Of a DNA stretch of 64,000 bases, positions 22,254 through 32,619 are shown in pieces (within the stretch, counting starts at the first letter, position 1; every line of letters begins with the position of its first letter). The stretch covers positions 143,156-207,155 of the forward strand of contig JAUPSS010000007.1 in assembly GCA_040285825.1 (NCBI GenBank), written 5' to 3'. The notes below the pieces were generated by a model. It ran no database searches. It was not told the origin of the DNA and saw only the letters and a list, made by a program, of their open reading frames with translations. A program made the position numbers and the translations under genes. The DNA comes from Eukaryota sp. TZLM1-RC (Eukaryota > Metamonada: BaSk clade).

Positions 22254-23110
22254 CAGTATTCGAAGAGCCGTGAATACTGTAAGGAAGGAAACATAATCCT
22301 TGTTTTCGGATAGCAAGAACCTAATGGAAATGGAATTTTAAGTGACTATGTGGATGCTAAAATAGAACTAGGATGGAAAGAGGCTTCAAGACAACATGTT
22401 CGTGCTTACTTATAATTTGGAGCCAGAGCAAAGAGTTTAGGTTAATTACTAATTGAAACAACCTTATGAAAAGCCTACTGTGAAATCGTATAGGGGAGAA
22501 ACTGGTACAGGAAAAACTAGAGCTGCCTATGAACATGAACGTCCTTGTGTGCTGTCTAAACCTGCTCAAAAATTACGGTTTGACAGCTATGATCCATTGG
22601 AAAACAGTACTGTTATTCTGGATCACTTCCGTAAGGATTGGTGTTCCTTACATTTCTTATTGCAGCTATTGAACAGATATCCCATTTCTGTACCAATTAA
22701 GGGTGGTATGGTAGCTTGGAGACCAAAGACTATGCTAATCACGTGTCCTTGGCGATTTGATGATGGAAAGATGGATGGAAAGAATGAAAATACTTGGACT
22801 GATGAAGGTGATGTTGATGCTCATGAATGTATTCAACAATTAGAAAGACGAATCGATGAAGTCCGTTACTTTGATCCACTCAGGATCAGCATGCTCAGGA
22901 TGCTGCTAACATTGCAACTGTTTGTTCATCCCATTCTTTCTCTCACATTAGCAGCCTATTTGCCCTCCCTCGCCTTCTCGTCCCGGAGTATCTCCTGTTG
23001 CAGATTGGTCTGATGCCGAAGTTGCTCTCTCCGAATTCTGTTCGTCCCAGTCTCTAGGTGAACAAACCGGTGGTGTTTCTCTGTGCTCTGAACACAACAG
23101 AGACAGATAA
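22254..23110 (+). pseudogene. Endogenous CRESS-DNA-virus-type Rep (rolling-circle initiator and SF3 helicase), decayed
   Basis: The helicase part (22453-22885) is the best preserved. It has a P-loop GETGTGKT, a Walker B-type VILDHFR in which the second acidic residue usual in the family is His, and further family blocks FLLQLLNRYP, VPIKGG and LITCP, then RRIDEVRYF. Upstream, a different frame at about 22252-22320 gives REYCKEGN, which fits the third rolling-circle motif (YxxK type) of the HUH nuclease, with stop codons between. HUH motifs I and II are not visible. After about 22885 the frame changes and a Ser/Pro-rich tail ends near 23110. No capsid gene found. The original virus and its host cannot be inferred; CRESS Reps infecting protists are known. 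Confidence 0.85.
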
Positions 23111-23206
23111 CCAGCAGCGCTTAAACCATCTCCTTAAGCACAAGGACGATGAGTATCTTGATTTAAATGACCCTAACCAACCTACTGAAACTATATAGCG
23201 TGATAC

Positions 23207-23262
23207 TATAAAATGAAAGGGTAAGAATGAAATGAAAAAGTGAAAATTAATAGTCCACCTTC
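23207..23262 (+). repeat. Short direct repeat, copy 1 (about 56 bp)
   Basis: Runs from ACTATAAAATGAAA to GAAAATTAATAGTCCACC. A second copy lies at 23608-23663, about 400 bp away in the same orientation. Confidence 0.65.
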
Positions 23263-23607
23263 AAACCTCATCACTAAAAGGGCCGTATGTTCATTCTCTT
23301 TCTCAAACAAACCACAGAGAGAAAGCGGGACGGCATGCTTCCGAAAGTACGGGTGACCCTTCATGGAGGAAACTCTACGCGTAGGAAATGCCAATGCCAT
23401 TTTCAGTACCTGATGAGTACCCTATTGATAGCTGCACTGTTCACCAAGCTCATTTTGGCTACTGTGATTTCGTTTGGAATCAATTGAGTAAATAGTTAGT
23501 TCATTTACCTTTTGATACGGAGCAATTAACTAACTTATAACCAAGTGTTCTAAATTAACCAGGAAAGGAACAGCAGAAAGAAAACGCATTCTATCTGCAG
23601 TTACCAA

Positions 23608-23663
23608 ACTATAAAATGAAAAGGTCAAAATGGAGTGAAAAGTGAAAATTAATAGTCCACTTT
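23608..23663 (+). repeat. Short direct repeat, copy 2
   Basis: Same unit as 23207-23262 with a few substitutions. The pair could be the ends of a 450-bp LTR-like element, but no TG...CA ends are evident. Confidence 0.65.
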
Positions 23664-23842
23664 TATACATGGTTGCTGGAAGGAATGAAACGCTCTTGGA
23701 GCTAATTAGATGATCGCTCAGAAAAATTGATTTAAATTATGATCTGTGTTCAATATGTTTTTGGAGGTGCAGTTGTTAATTTGTAGGTTGTTACAATAAA
23801 TAGGTGAAAGAATTGAAACAAATAAAAATGAAGAAAAAATCA

Positions 23843-24016
23843 AAAGTCCAAAAACATGTAGACTATACAGACACACGTAATCAGATCTTTCTTGACCGTA
23901 ATCAACCTCAAACAATTAAAAACTGAATGATTGATGACTGCTCAGTCGTTTATGTATTTATGAATAGAGACTCTAAATAAAGAGAATTGCTCTCAATATT
24001 TGGTAGAGACTCTTGA
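23843..24016 (+). repeat. Dispersed repeat, copy 2 (about 165 bp)
   Basis: Matches 11900-12070 in the same orientation with scattered substitutions and a few small indels. Confidence 0.7.
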
Positions 24017-25840
24017 AATAATCAATAGAGTGACCAAATCGATCGGTTCAACAAAGTTTGGTAATGAATGAAACAACTAATTACTGAATTGAATTTTTAA
24101 TGTACCTCCTCATAAATAAAAACACTTATTCTAAAAGAAAGAGAAAACATTCTCAGTTCCAAACAGAAGATTCTCAGTAGTAGAGGGCTATGCAACCAGG
24201 TTAAAGAAATCGACAGCAATTACCAGTTATAATACCACTTAAACTCTGGCGACACAGCTCAAATAAGAGGTATGAAATTGTAAGTAAGGTATAAAATAGT
24301 AAATAACAAAGATGTCCTGATCACCATCCTCAAAAAACACTTGAATATGTGATTATGGAATAGGATATAAAAGAGAAGAAATTAGTAGTTGTAATGAGCA
24401 AATTAGAATTCATTAGAAACAATGTTGAATGAAAAGTTGACTTTACATCTTGATCGTCATACTGAATGAATGAATTCAAAATGGTTTTCGACGTTTCCTT
24501 CCAATACAACACACACATACATAAACGGTCAACAATAGTCAACGAAACGCTCAAATAAATCAATTGAATGTCTGATTATTGCTGGAAATTTTGACTCAGT
24601 AAAAACCAAATGATAAATAGGCTAATTGATCAAAAAATGATTTTTCAAGGACCCATCCAAAGTGAATTGACATTTTACCTTTTTTTTCTTTCATTTCATT
24701 TCCATGAAAGCACCGATAGAATCTAATCTTTGTAATTCTTCAAGAAAACAATGCAATTGTGAAGTGCATGGCAAGTGTTGCAAATGGTGAGTTTACTGAA
24801 TATAGAACCCCATTGAGTTCGCTAAGAAAAGAAAGGTCAAATGCCCTTTGGAAGAATGCAAGGAGTGAGGTAGAAAACAAGTCTCTAATGTGTGGTTATA
24901 AATCAGTTTTGATTAGGGGTCAGGAGTTCAAATCTCTTTGGGAAAGGAAAATTATGATAAATGAAAAGCAACAGTGCATGATTGTGAAATGATGCACTGG
25001 CACGTTATCATTATGGATGACTAGCAAGGATGACGTGAAACTTAACAATGATGACGTGGCACTTACTCTTAGATATCAACGCCAATGATCAAGCAAGTGT
25101 GGCACGTTGCACGACTAGATCAGCCTTGAGATGCATCTTGGTATATCTAACAAATAGAGTAAAGAAACAAACCCTAAACCCGGTCGATGGGAACCCTCTA
25201 CTATGCCATACCATGAGACAGTGGGGTTTGAAGAAGGTGTGTAAAGTAAAGAGGAAAGTGTAATCGAACGGGGTTTTTGAATGGTAACAATGGTGTGAAT
25301 ACGGAATGCTCAGGTGTGTTGCTTGTGGAAGCTATTGTTGATGGTAAGAGTATAACATTGTGAGAAGGGAAAGGTGGTGAGGAGTTCTTCTCCTCTTAAT
25401 GAAGGGTTGCTCATTGACTGACCATCCCGTAAATGTAGATTGCTGCTCTTCAGATGTGAGAAATGTAAGAATCTCCTCAATCAATTTCCTCCTCATAAAT
25501 GATCAACTCAAACACTGTATTTTCTGGGAATATTCAAAACATCAAGTATTCATGTGTGTAATTGGTGTGTTTAAAGATATCATAGTATCAACAATTGAAT
25601 GTATTGCAACAAGCTGACTTGAAATTGAACAAGAAAATAGAAAAATATAAAAAAAATTTAACTACTACAAGTACCACAAGTAGAGGCAAAAGCTTGCAGC
25701 AGCACACAATGTTTTTAACTAAAAGAAATCAAAGCAAAACAAAAAAAACAACACATTGACATCAACCATTCAAAATCAAATAAAGATACTCAAACAAAAG
25801 ATTCTTTTTAGTGTTTTTAACTAAGAAATACCTATTCATG
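24017..25840. other. No recognisable gene
   Basis: Small plus-strand frames at 24759-24992, 25048-25263 and 25399-25617 lack domains or homologues I know. The sequence contains two TGACGTG words (25031, 25053), one within TGATGACGTGGCACT. Confidence 0.35.
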
Positions 25841-26390
25841 TGCAGTGAATGGTTCTACTGATTTGTTTGGACTTTGGGATATTCTTTAAAAGGTCATTCA
25901 CATTGACTGTCTCTATAGCGTCTCAATCAGTCTCTAAATGCTCACAGTTGTCGCCAAATTGCATGTCATGTATTGAATCCCAATATCCACCAATTTTGTG
26001 GGGGTTGTCAATAACGCTAATGTCAGCAGAGTTTGGATTGGAAATGGTTATTGTTGAGGGATCGTCGGAAAGAAAAGGATACTTCCTAATCATATTGGAA
26101 TGAAAAAGATGTAGATGTTACATGGTCTGTACCAACTCCCCTGACTATGAAAGATCCATTTTCGATGGAACTGATTTTGGCAGCATTTGCAAGTTGTGAC
26201 TTGACCTCGAGTATTAAAATTCAACCAGAACATTGTCCAGGAGATAGCTGCTGTGCTTGAATCATATTGTAAAGTCATGAGTATTCATTTTCCTATCAAC
26301 AAAGTGGAAACAAAAAAAATGAATGGACAAAAATGAAGAAATGAAGTTCTGTCAAATGAAGATCTGGTTGTTAATCACTTAATTATATTT
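25841..26390. other. Decayed coding-like region of unknown family
   Basis: On the plus strand at about 26115-26275 a frame reads VDVTWSVPTPLTMKDPF and on to PEHCPGDSC. On the minus strand at 25849-26103 another reads FLSDDPSTITISNPN and more. One of them is probably real but I cannot assign either. Confidence 0.25.
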
Positions 26391-26394
26391 AATC

Positions 26395-26690
26395 AGAACT
26401 AATGGGCCCCAGTCCAATCAACCAAGATTTCCTTTACAAAAGCTTTATCTACTTGTTTTCTTGCCATTACTTCCCTTATTGCATGAAACAACCGGGGTAC
26501 TATTTGATTTATTGCAAATTGAATCTCTTGTTGTCTTGCGAGGTGTAGCATCTACAGGTTCAGCATCGAAACCGTTGACGAGGTAATCAAAAGGCAAGGA
26601 CCATTTGATTGGTGTTGTTAGTGGTGCTGGATGTAAATGTTTCAAACAAATTTGTTTCAAAAAAAATTGAACTATCATATTGATCAACAT
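26395..26690 (-). pseudogene. Retroelement REL C-terminal fragment
   Basis: On the minus strand: LPFDYLVNGFDAEPVDAT, then after a frame change QQEIQFAINQIVPRLF and MARKQVDKAFVKEILV, the final helices of the REL domain. It lies head-to-head with the plus-strand fragment that starts at 26691. Confidence 0.6.
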
Positions 26691-27110
26691 TATGCAAAAG
26701 AAGAAAACTTAATCCTGTGACTGCTGTAGATTTTAAAGCAAAAAAGAAACATAGAAAAGATGATAAAGATATTAAAGAGGCAAATGTCGATAAAAATACA
26801 CAGCTGGTTTTTATTGCTTTCCCATTTTCGATAAATGGAAGATTATCAGTTGAAGCAGAAACTTTTTTGAATGACTTCCAAAAAATGGTGCGAGAAAAAA
26901 CAGTGAAAAGATTTGATATTTTTTTATGGCGTTCACGGATTCAATTTGCCATTATTAATAGATTACCACGGTTTTTCAATCGAATAAGAGAAGCTTTAGC
27001 TAGACAGCAAGCAGATCAAGATTTTGTAGAGCTCATCTTGGTTCAATGATAGTCGTCCCATTAGTTATGAGTTAATTGATTGTACATGTTCAATAAGTAC
27101 ATTTATTCCT
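26691..27110 (+). pseudogene. Retroelement REL C-terminal fragment plus 3' tail
   Basis: About 110 codons: TQLVFIAFPFSINGRLS, FDIFLWRSRIQFAIIN, and ALARQQADQDF, ending LVQ and TGA at 27047. The conserved 3' UTR follows to about TGTTCAATAAG. The N-terminal half of the domain and the RT are missing. Confidence 0.7.
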
Positions 27111-27288
27111 TATAATTTGATTAAAAAAGGTGCATATAAGGAAATTGGGGCCATCCCCTACATGTTTTGGAGTTTCCAGAGTGATGAGCCTTTGTCCAAA
27201 TCCACAATACTTATTGAAGAAACGTCATTGACTGAATGTAAACTGATACAGAAAAAGAGAAGGAAAAGTAAATGTACCATTTAAATAG

Positions 27289-28443
27289 ATGCTACTCATC
27301 TTTCTTCTAGTCCTCTCACCTGTGATTTCATGGACTGTAGTCAGTCCGGAGAACACAAATTTTGTTCCAACTTCTATAGATAGAACAGAATCTTGGTCAT
27401 TTATCGCTCCACAAGCAACACTGTCTGGTGCACCTGTTATTCTGTCGGAGCGTGTATATTGGCAGACAGATAATGCTTTATACAAACTAGCACTCTCTTC
27501 AGGGGCACTTTTATCAGAGCTCGCTATCAATACCTCAAGACCGACCTCTCTGTTTTCCTCTCCATCACATACATCAATGGTGATGCGTCTGTCTAATGAT
27601 GACGCGACAACCATTAACTTTCTTTCTCCTGATCTCCAAATAGCTTCTTCCCAACCGTTTAATCCTCGCAATCCTGTCGCCGATAGATCGGGTTTTGTGT
27701 TTTGCCAATCCTTTACACTCCATAGATTCTCCTTTAATGGTGAGTTGTTGAATCGCCGTAGTATTAAAAATAATGTTAATCTTGTCGCCGCTCCTGATGG
27801 GTACTATGGCTATGCTTTTGGTGCCATTTATCAGTTTGAGGGAAATCTGAGAATGAGATGGGAAGCGAGACAACGTGCAGTAAGTAATTTTGTTGCTGAT
27901 AACCAACGATCAATGGTGTTTTTTACATCTGACTTCCACCTTCACCCCACCTTGATTTTTCTTCATGGAATCTACACAGGAAGTGGACATGCTGTTGACA
28001 TTTTTAAGCAGAATATAACGAAACTTACGTCCAGAGAGCGGGTTGTGTTTTCAGCTGTAGGTCAAAATGGTGACGTGATTTATGGACTAAATGGCCGTGA
28101 TGAGGGTCTGGTTTTAAGACTTGTTGTTATTCCAAATTTTGGTTCTCGATATGGGGAACCAAAAGAGATCAAAATTCTAAGTGAAAACGCCGACTATCAA
28201 GGTCACGTAGTGTTTCCATCAAATTTGATTGCTGTTTCTTTTTATGAGAAGTCTGGTGATTTTGAAGGAACCAGGGTTGTTTTCGTTAATTTAAATGGTG
28301 ACATCCAAATACTTTCTAATTATACGCAAAAATTTGAAAATTTCAGAGGTTCAAGTGTTGTTGGTTTTGGTGATTTGTGCATAGTCTTAGTTCTTTCTGA
28401 AATTTCCACTGGAAATTCTAAACTTGTTTCTACTTGTCAATGA
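27289..28443 (+). CDS. Secreted beta-propeller-like protein of unknown function
   Basis: 384 residues from ATG 27289 to TGA, uninterrupted. The N-terminus (MLLIFLLVLSPVISW) is a signal peptide with probable cleavage just after it, so the protein enters the secretory pathway. There is no second membrane segment and no obvious GPI tail. The body has repeated short beta-strand units (VYWQTDNALYKL, GYAFGAIYQFEG, GDVIYGLNGRDEG) at spacings like those of PQQ/WD-type propellers, but no diagnostic motif. An out-of-frame ATG lies 18 bp upstream and is closed at once by TAG. Function is not inferable. Confidence 0.8.
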   Translation: MLLIFLLVLSPVISWTVVSPENTNFVPTSIDRTESWSFIAPQATLSGAPVILSERVYWQTDNALYKLALSSGALLSELAINTSRPTSLFSSPSHTSMVMRLSNDDATTINFLSPDLQIASSQPFNPRNPVADRSGFVFCQSFTLHRFSFNGELLNRRSIKNNVNLVAAPDGYYGYAFGAIYQFEGNLRMRWEARQRAVSNFVADNQRSMVFFTSDFHLHPTLIFLHGIYTGSGHAVDIFKQNITKLTSRERVVFSAVGQNGDVIYGLNGRDEGLVLRLVVIPNFGSRYGEPKEIKILSENADYQGHVVFPSNLIAVSFYEKSGDFEGTRVVFVNLNGDIQILSNYTQKFENFRGSSVVGFGDLCIVLVLSEISTGNSKLVSTCQ

Positions 28444-28959
28444 ATCTGTAAATATAAAGAAGTTTTTCTTTGTTTTTGATTCACATTCTTTAACTGAATT
28501 AGTTTTTATCTAATCTTGTCTCCATATTTAATGCTTAAGTTTGTGGAACAAGTGATGCTATCAATTTGATGTCATTAAGAACCATAAAAAAGAGAAAAAT
28601 TTACGAATGGCAATTTCTTTGTGTTCTACAACAAGTAAATGGTTATCCACGACGAAGCTAAATTATCCAGTTTACAATGTTGTGAACAGCATCATCAAAA
28701 TTATATAACCATACCCTCAAGGAAAGTTGGAGTTAGTCTGATGATTATGCATTTAGGTCAGATAAAGCAAGGGTAGAGGTGGAAAATGAGGTCCAAAAGA
28801 ACTTCACAATAATGAAGATTTGCTCTTTGGTTATGAAGACTGTTTTTGAACTGGTCAGATTGTGACGTGATCTCAAGGGGAAAAGGGGACAATTCCAGAC
28901 TCTGAACCCAAACCATTTACGTTTTCTTTTCGTCACAAAATAAAAGATTTTTTTACAAA
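28444..28959. other. Intergenic region between convergent genes
   Basis: Nothing coding recognised. AT-rich, carries one TGACGTGA word at 28863. Confidence 0.5.
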
Positions 28960-31212
28960 TTATTTATTGCTAGAAGGGTTAAAATTTTCGTCCATAAAAT
29001 CATTGAAAAGATCAGTAACATATACAGAATTTAAATATTGAATAAACCATGGAAAACAAGATAATTGAATTGAATGTCCATTCCTAATGAATTGAACTGA
29101 TTTAATTAAACCTCGACTAATTAATCTTGTGGGAGACCAGGGTGATTTTAAAAGACAGTCTTCTCTGGGCCTAATCAATTGAATATATTCCAAATAAGGA
29201 AAGTTTTGTTCAGTGATATTGGCAGGAACTTGGTTATAAATTGTAAATTCCTTTAAGTTTAGTAATTGTATTTCGACATTGACAGTCGAATACAATTTAA
29301 CGGACAATCTGATAATAGATTGAGGTACATGTATTTGATTTTTGAGAATTCTTTCAGAAATTTCAGGAGAAGACACAATCAACTCTTTTAATGACGTTAG
29401 ATAGCTTAAATTGATAACCTGAACGTAATTATGTTTAAGTACTAACTTCACTAGTGAAGTGGGTAATTGTTGAATATTCAGTGAATAATTAAGCTCTAGA
29501 CACTTGAGTTTTGATAAATGTGTCAAGTTAATAGACAAGTTTGAACCACATTTTGACCATCCACCAAGCTTAATAGCCTCAACATTTGGGAAAAACGACA
29601 ATAATTGTGGATCATAATCAACTTCATCATAGTAAACATCAAGTTTTTGAATTCTAGTATTGATTACATTGGGACCACTGTAAGCAGAAGTCAAATGCAT
29701 TTGTAAATCACAAATGTTTTCATAAAAATTTAAAACTTCAGAACTTACTAAAAAGATCGTATGTTGAATTGGATGAACATTAAACACTTCTTGAGCAAAC
29801 TGAGCTACCCTTTTACTAATACCACATTTGGTGTAAAATCTTGCTTTAACATATGGATGATTACCAAAGAGCTTTTGCAAATAAGTTAAATATTGCCAAT
29901 AAACCAGCTTAATTAGACCACTAAACATTCTATCCAAAGGTTGTCTTAGATATCGGAAACTGCCAAGAATTTCAGAACCAAATACTTTGACAGGTTGTGG
30001 TCGTTCAATCAAATCACCTGTACCTAATTGACCTCTGAAATTCCTTCCCCAAGCCCAAACAGTGCTTTTGTTGTAGGCAAAAAAGAAGTCATGACCTACT
30101 GAAATACCTTCTATATTAGTGAATGCTTCAATACAAATTGGCTCCTGTGCATCTTGATAAGCATCACTTAATCTACTCAACTTGCCCCAAACAAAAACTT
30201 TACCATTATTATCAATGGCAGCAAAAATATCAGTAAACCCACCATTACCACTAATGGAAACAATATTGGTCAAACCTGGAACTTTGGTGGGTTTATTATT
30301 GAAAGATCCATCACTCCCCTTGTTAAACTTCCAAACAACACCATTAGTATCAATAACAAATAGACAACGATGACAAAATAAAAAAGAGTCCTGATGTGGT
30401 GCTTTTGGAATCAAATACTCACTTACTGGGATTTTAACGTGGTATTCGGGAAATTCAAGGTTACCGTATTTGCTAACTGTGAAGAAATCACCATTATCAT
30501 CAACTACTATAATGGAATCATCATGAACTGCAACGAAAACAAAGTTATTAAAGTCTTCAATTAATTCAAATGATTGTCCATTTCCCCATTTAACAAAATT
30601 ACCTTCTTGGGTCAAAGCATAAGAATATTTGAAAACACCAAAAACTTCCTTAATGCTATAAGGAATGTTGATTAGTGTAATGGGTAGTGATCTACTGGTT
30701 GAATTATTAATTTGATGGTGATTATTCGAACCCCAACCATATAACTTGCCTGCTGAAGAGAGGGCAAGGGAATGGTTACGGCCAGCTGAGATGGCTACGA
30801 TATTAGTTAAAGGTAGTTTGATTGGTGAGATGATTCCACCAGGTCCATTATAAAGAACTTTATCATTAAAATTATCACCCCAACCATAAACTTCACCAGA
30901 ATAGGTGAGAAGAAGAGAATAACCCAAACCTACTGAAATAGAATGAACCCCCACTTCCCGATCGATCGGGGGAGGCAAAAAGGGAGAATGGGATGAGTTC
31001 TGATCGATGAGAGAGGAACAATTGGATTTTGAGAGCGATTTGCGATAATCATGGGGAAGAGTTTCCGGTGAGGGGATGTCTGATTGACATGTTAAAGAAG
31101 GATTAGCCAGGACATGGAAAGGAGAGTTTGTAAAACATTGGCAATGACGTTCTGTTTGGGAACAGGAAGGAGTAGTGTTAGTATGTGGGAACCTATCATT
31201 GTTGTGCGTCAT
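28960..31212 (-). CDS. RCC1-repeat and leucine-rich-repeat protein
   Basis: 750 residues from ATG 31212, no interruption. After a Ser/Pro-rich N-terminus (about 1-75), RCC1 propeller repeats occupy about 80-410, with signatures GEVYGWGDNF, GKLYGWGSNNH, GKVFVWGKL and VWAWGRNFRGQLGTGD. A linker of about 130 residues (F-box-like position, not recognised as one) leads to irregular leucine-rich repeats from about 540 to 700. RCC1 modules of this kind usually mediate protein binding or guanine-nucleotide exchange; coupled to LRRs, a scaffold or ubiquitin-ligase adaptor is plausible. AATAAA lies immediately before the TAA stop. A broken paralogue is at 36700-37490. Confidence 0.85.
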   Translation of the reverse strand: MTHNNDRFPHTNTTPSCSQTERHCQCFTNSPFHVLANPSLTCQSDIPSPETLPHDYRKSLSKSNCSSLIDQNSSHSPFLPPPIDREVGVHSISVGLGYSLLLTYSGEVYGWGDNFNDKVLYNGPGGIISPIKLPLTNIVAISAGRNHSLALSSAGKLYGWGSNNHHQINNSTSRSLPITLINIPYSIKEVFGVFKYSYALTQEGNFVKWGNGQSFELIEDFNNFVFVAVHDDSIIVVDDNGDFFTVSKYGNLEFPEYHVKIPVSEYLIPKAPHQDSFLFCHRCLFVIDTNGVVWKFNKGSDGSFNNKPTKVPGLTNIVSISGNGGFTDIFAAIDNNGKVFVWGKLSRLSDAYQDAQEPICIEAFTNIEGISVGHDFFFAYNKSTVWAWGRNFRGQLGTGDLIERPQPVKVFGSEILGSFRYLRQPLDRMFSGLIKLVYWQYLTYLQKLFGNHPYVKARFYTKCGISKRVAQFAQEVFNVHPIQHTIFLVSSEVLNFYENICDLQMHLTSAYSGPNVINTRIQKLDVYYDEVDYDPQLLSFFPNVEAIKLGGWSKCGSNLSINLTHLSKLKCLELNYSLNIQQLPTSLVKLVLKHNYVQVINLSYLTSLKELIVSSPEISERILKNQIHVPQSIIRLSVKLYSTVNVEIQLLNLKEFTIYNQVPANITEQNFPYLEYIQLIRPREDCLLKSPWSPTRLISRGLIKSVQFIRNGHSIQLSCFPWFIQYLNSVYVTDLFNDFMDENFNPSSNK
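28963..28968 (-). promoter_or_regulatory. Poly(A) signal AATAAA abutting the RCC1/LRR stop codon
   Basis: The last two sense codons are AAT AAA, followed directly by TAA. Confidence 0.4.
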
Positions 31213-31249
31213 TATTGAAAGTGCGGTTGCAGACCTGTTCTGATTTAAT

Positions 31250-31424
31250 CAATCTCAAGTCGTCAAACATTTTCACCTGATTTAAATAAAACAATACATT
31301 CAGTGGCTGAATTTCTTGTCTCTTTATTGTCTTTTGCTTTATTATCTTTTGGTCGCCTTAATGAAGGAAAAACTTTCAATCAATTCTTCTTGGCTGATTT
31401 GAGAGGTGAAGATTTAGAATTTTA
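31250..31424 (+). pseudogene. Possible REL-domain C-terminal remnant
   Basis: A frame reads HSVAEFLVSLLSFALLSFG and ends ADLRGEDLEF plus TAA, comparable to the ends GFEDVEL and CIEDIEF of the REL copies at 16202 and 49887. Short and weak. Confidence 0.3.
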
Positions 31425-31579
31425 ATATTTGGTGTGGAGTATTATTTCAAAATAAAAATTTATTCACTTAAAATACAGTATTTGAATCTTTATTATAATT
31501 ATTCCAAGTCAATTGAGTTAATACAAACTCTATATAACAATTTATTGATCTTGCAGACTAAACAGAATAAACTCATAAC

Positions 31580-31850
31580 TAATGGGATGAAATTCATGGA
31601 CCCACGATTTTCTCTGCAACATCTTGATCTGCTTGCTGTCTAGCGAAAGCTTCTCTAATTCGATTGAAAAACCAAAGCAATCAATTAATAATTGCAAATT
31701 TAATTCGAGATCAAAATAAAAAGATATCAAATCTTTCCGAAGTCTATTCTTGAACCATTTTTTGGACATGATTCAACAAAGTTTGTGCTTTTACTGATTG
31801 TCTTCCGTTTATAGAAAATGGGAAAGTAATGAAAAAGAGTGACCTATTTC
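31580..31850 (-). pseudogene. Retroelement REL C-terminal fragment
   Basis: The minus strand encodes FFITFPFSINGRQSVKAQ, a stop, SRIKFAIIN, and FNRIREAFARQQADQDV, the same terminal helices as in the copy at 26691. Two in-frame stops. Confidence 0.6.
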
Positions 31851-32600
31851 TATCAGCATTGGCTGATCATCAAAATCATAAATTATCTAAGTTAATATTT
31901 GAATGAAATATTACTTCCTTAAAGTAACAAGTAAAGGTTTCTTTAGTAATGAAGTATTACTAGTAATAAGTAAGTCAGTTAAGAAAGTAATACTGCAAAT
32001 TTGTTATTAACTGAGACAAATAATCAGTATTGGTGATCAAGATTCAAAATGGTAATAATTTTTGATACTTATAAGATAGATACCGCTAAGATTAAAAGAT
32101 ATTCAAATTACAGTAAGACAACTCTATTTTTCCATTTCAATAGTGGAATTGCCGAATGTCGGCCAAAATTGTTCGACTTGATTTTGGTTTCTGTTGTAGT
32201 TGTGAAACCAATGGAGAATGTTGTAATAAGAAAGTATTTCTAGATCTGATTCCATTGAACTATGCGCAATTTTATGTTTGTTAAAAGCAAATGATTTTGT
32301 ACAAGTTGAAGACCTTATCTTGCAAAGTTATCGTTACAGCCCTAACCTTATTATTCATCTTTTTAAACAAACACTCTGTAGCAATAAGGTTCAATACGAG
32401 GGCGTTGAAATTGGATCCACATAATGAACCCCCAAACTATTTGTATGCATTTTTGAACAAGATATGTTCCTTCAAACAACACGATAAAGACAGGAAACAA
32501 TCTATGTGCTTTCTTATGTAAATAAAGTTGTATTAGAAATCGGTTGATATATGCCGGAATTAATGCCGTATTTTTAATCAACATATAGCACATAATCTAA
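31851..32600. other. No recognisable gene
   Basis: AT-rich. Short frames only; includes TAAGTAA-type runs at 31900-32000. Confidence 0.35.
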
Positions 32601-32619
32601 TTTACATTTTGGTAATTGC

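Noticed and set aside
24890-24945. tRNA-like T arm (AGGAG TTCAAAT CTCTT)
   Set aside because: The expected acceptor 5' strand about 70 nt upstream does not pair with the 3' side, and no D or anticodon arm can be drawn.
27225-27906. Minus-strand frames of 148 and 110 codons opposite the secreted protein gene
   Set aside because: They are shadows of the plus-strand gene, which has a signal peptide, an ATG and a longer frame.
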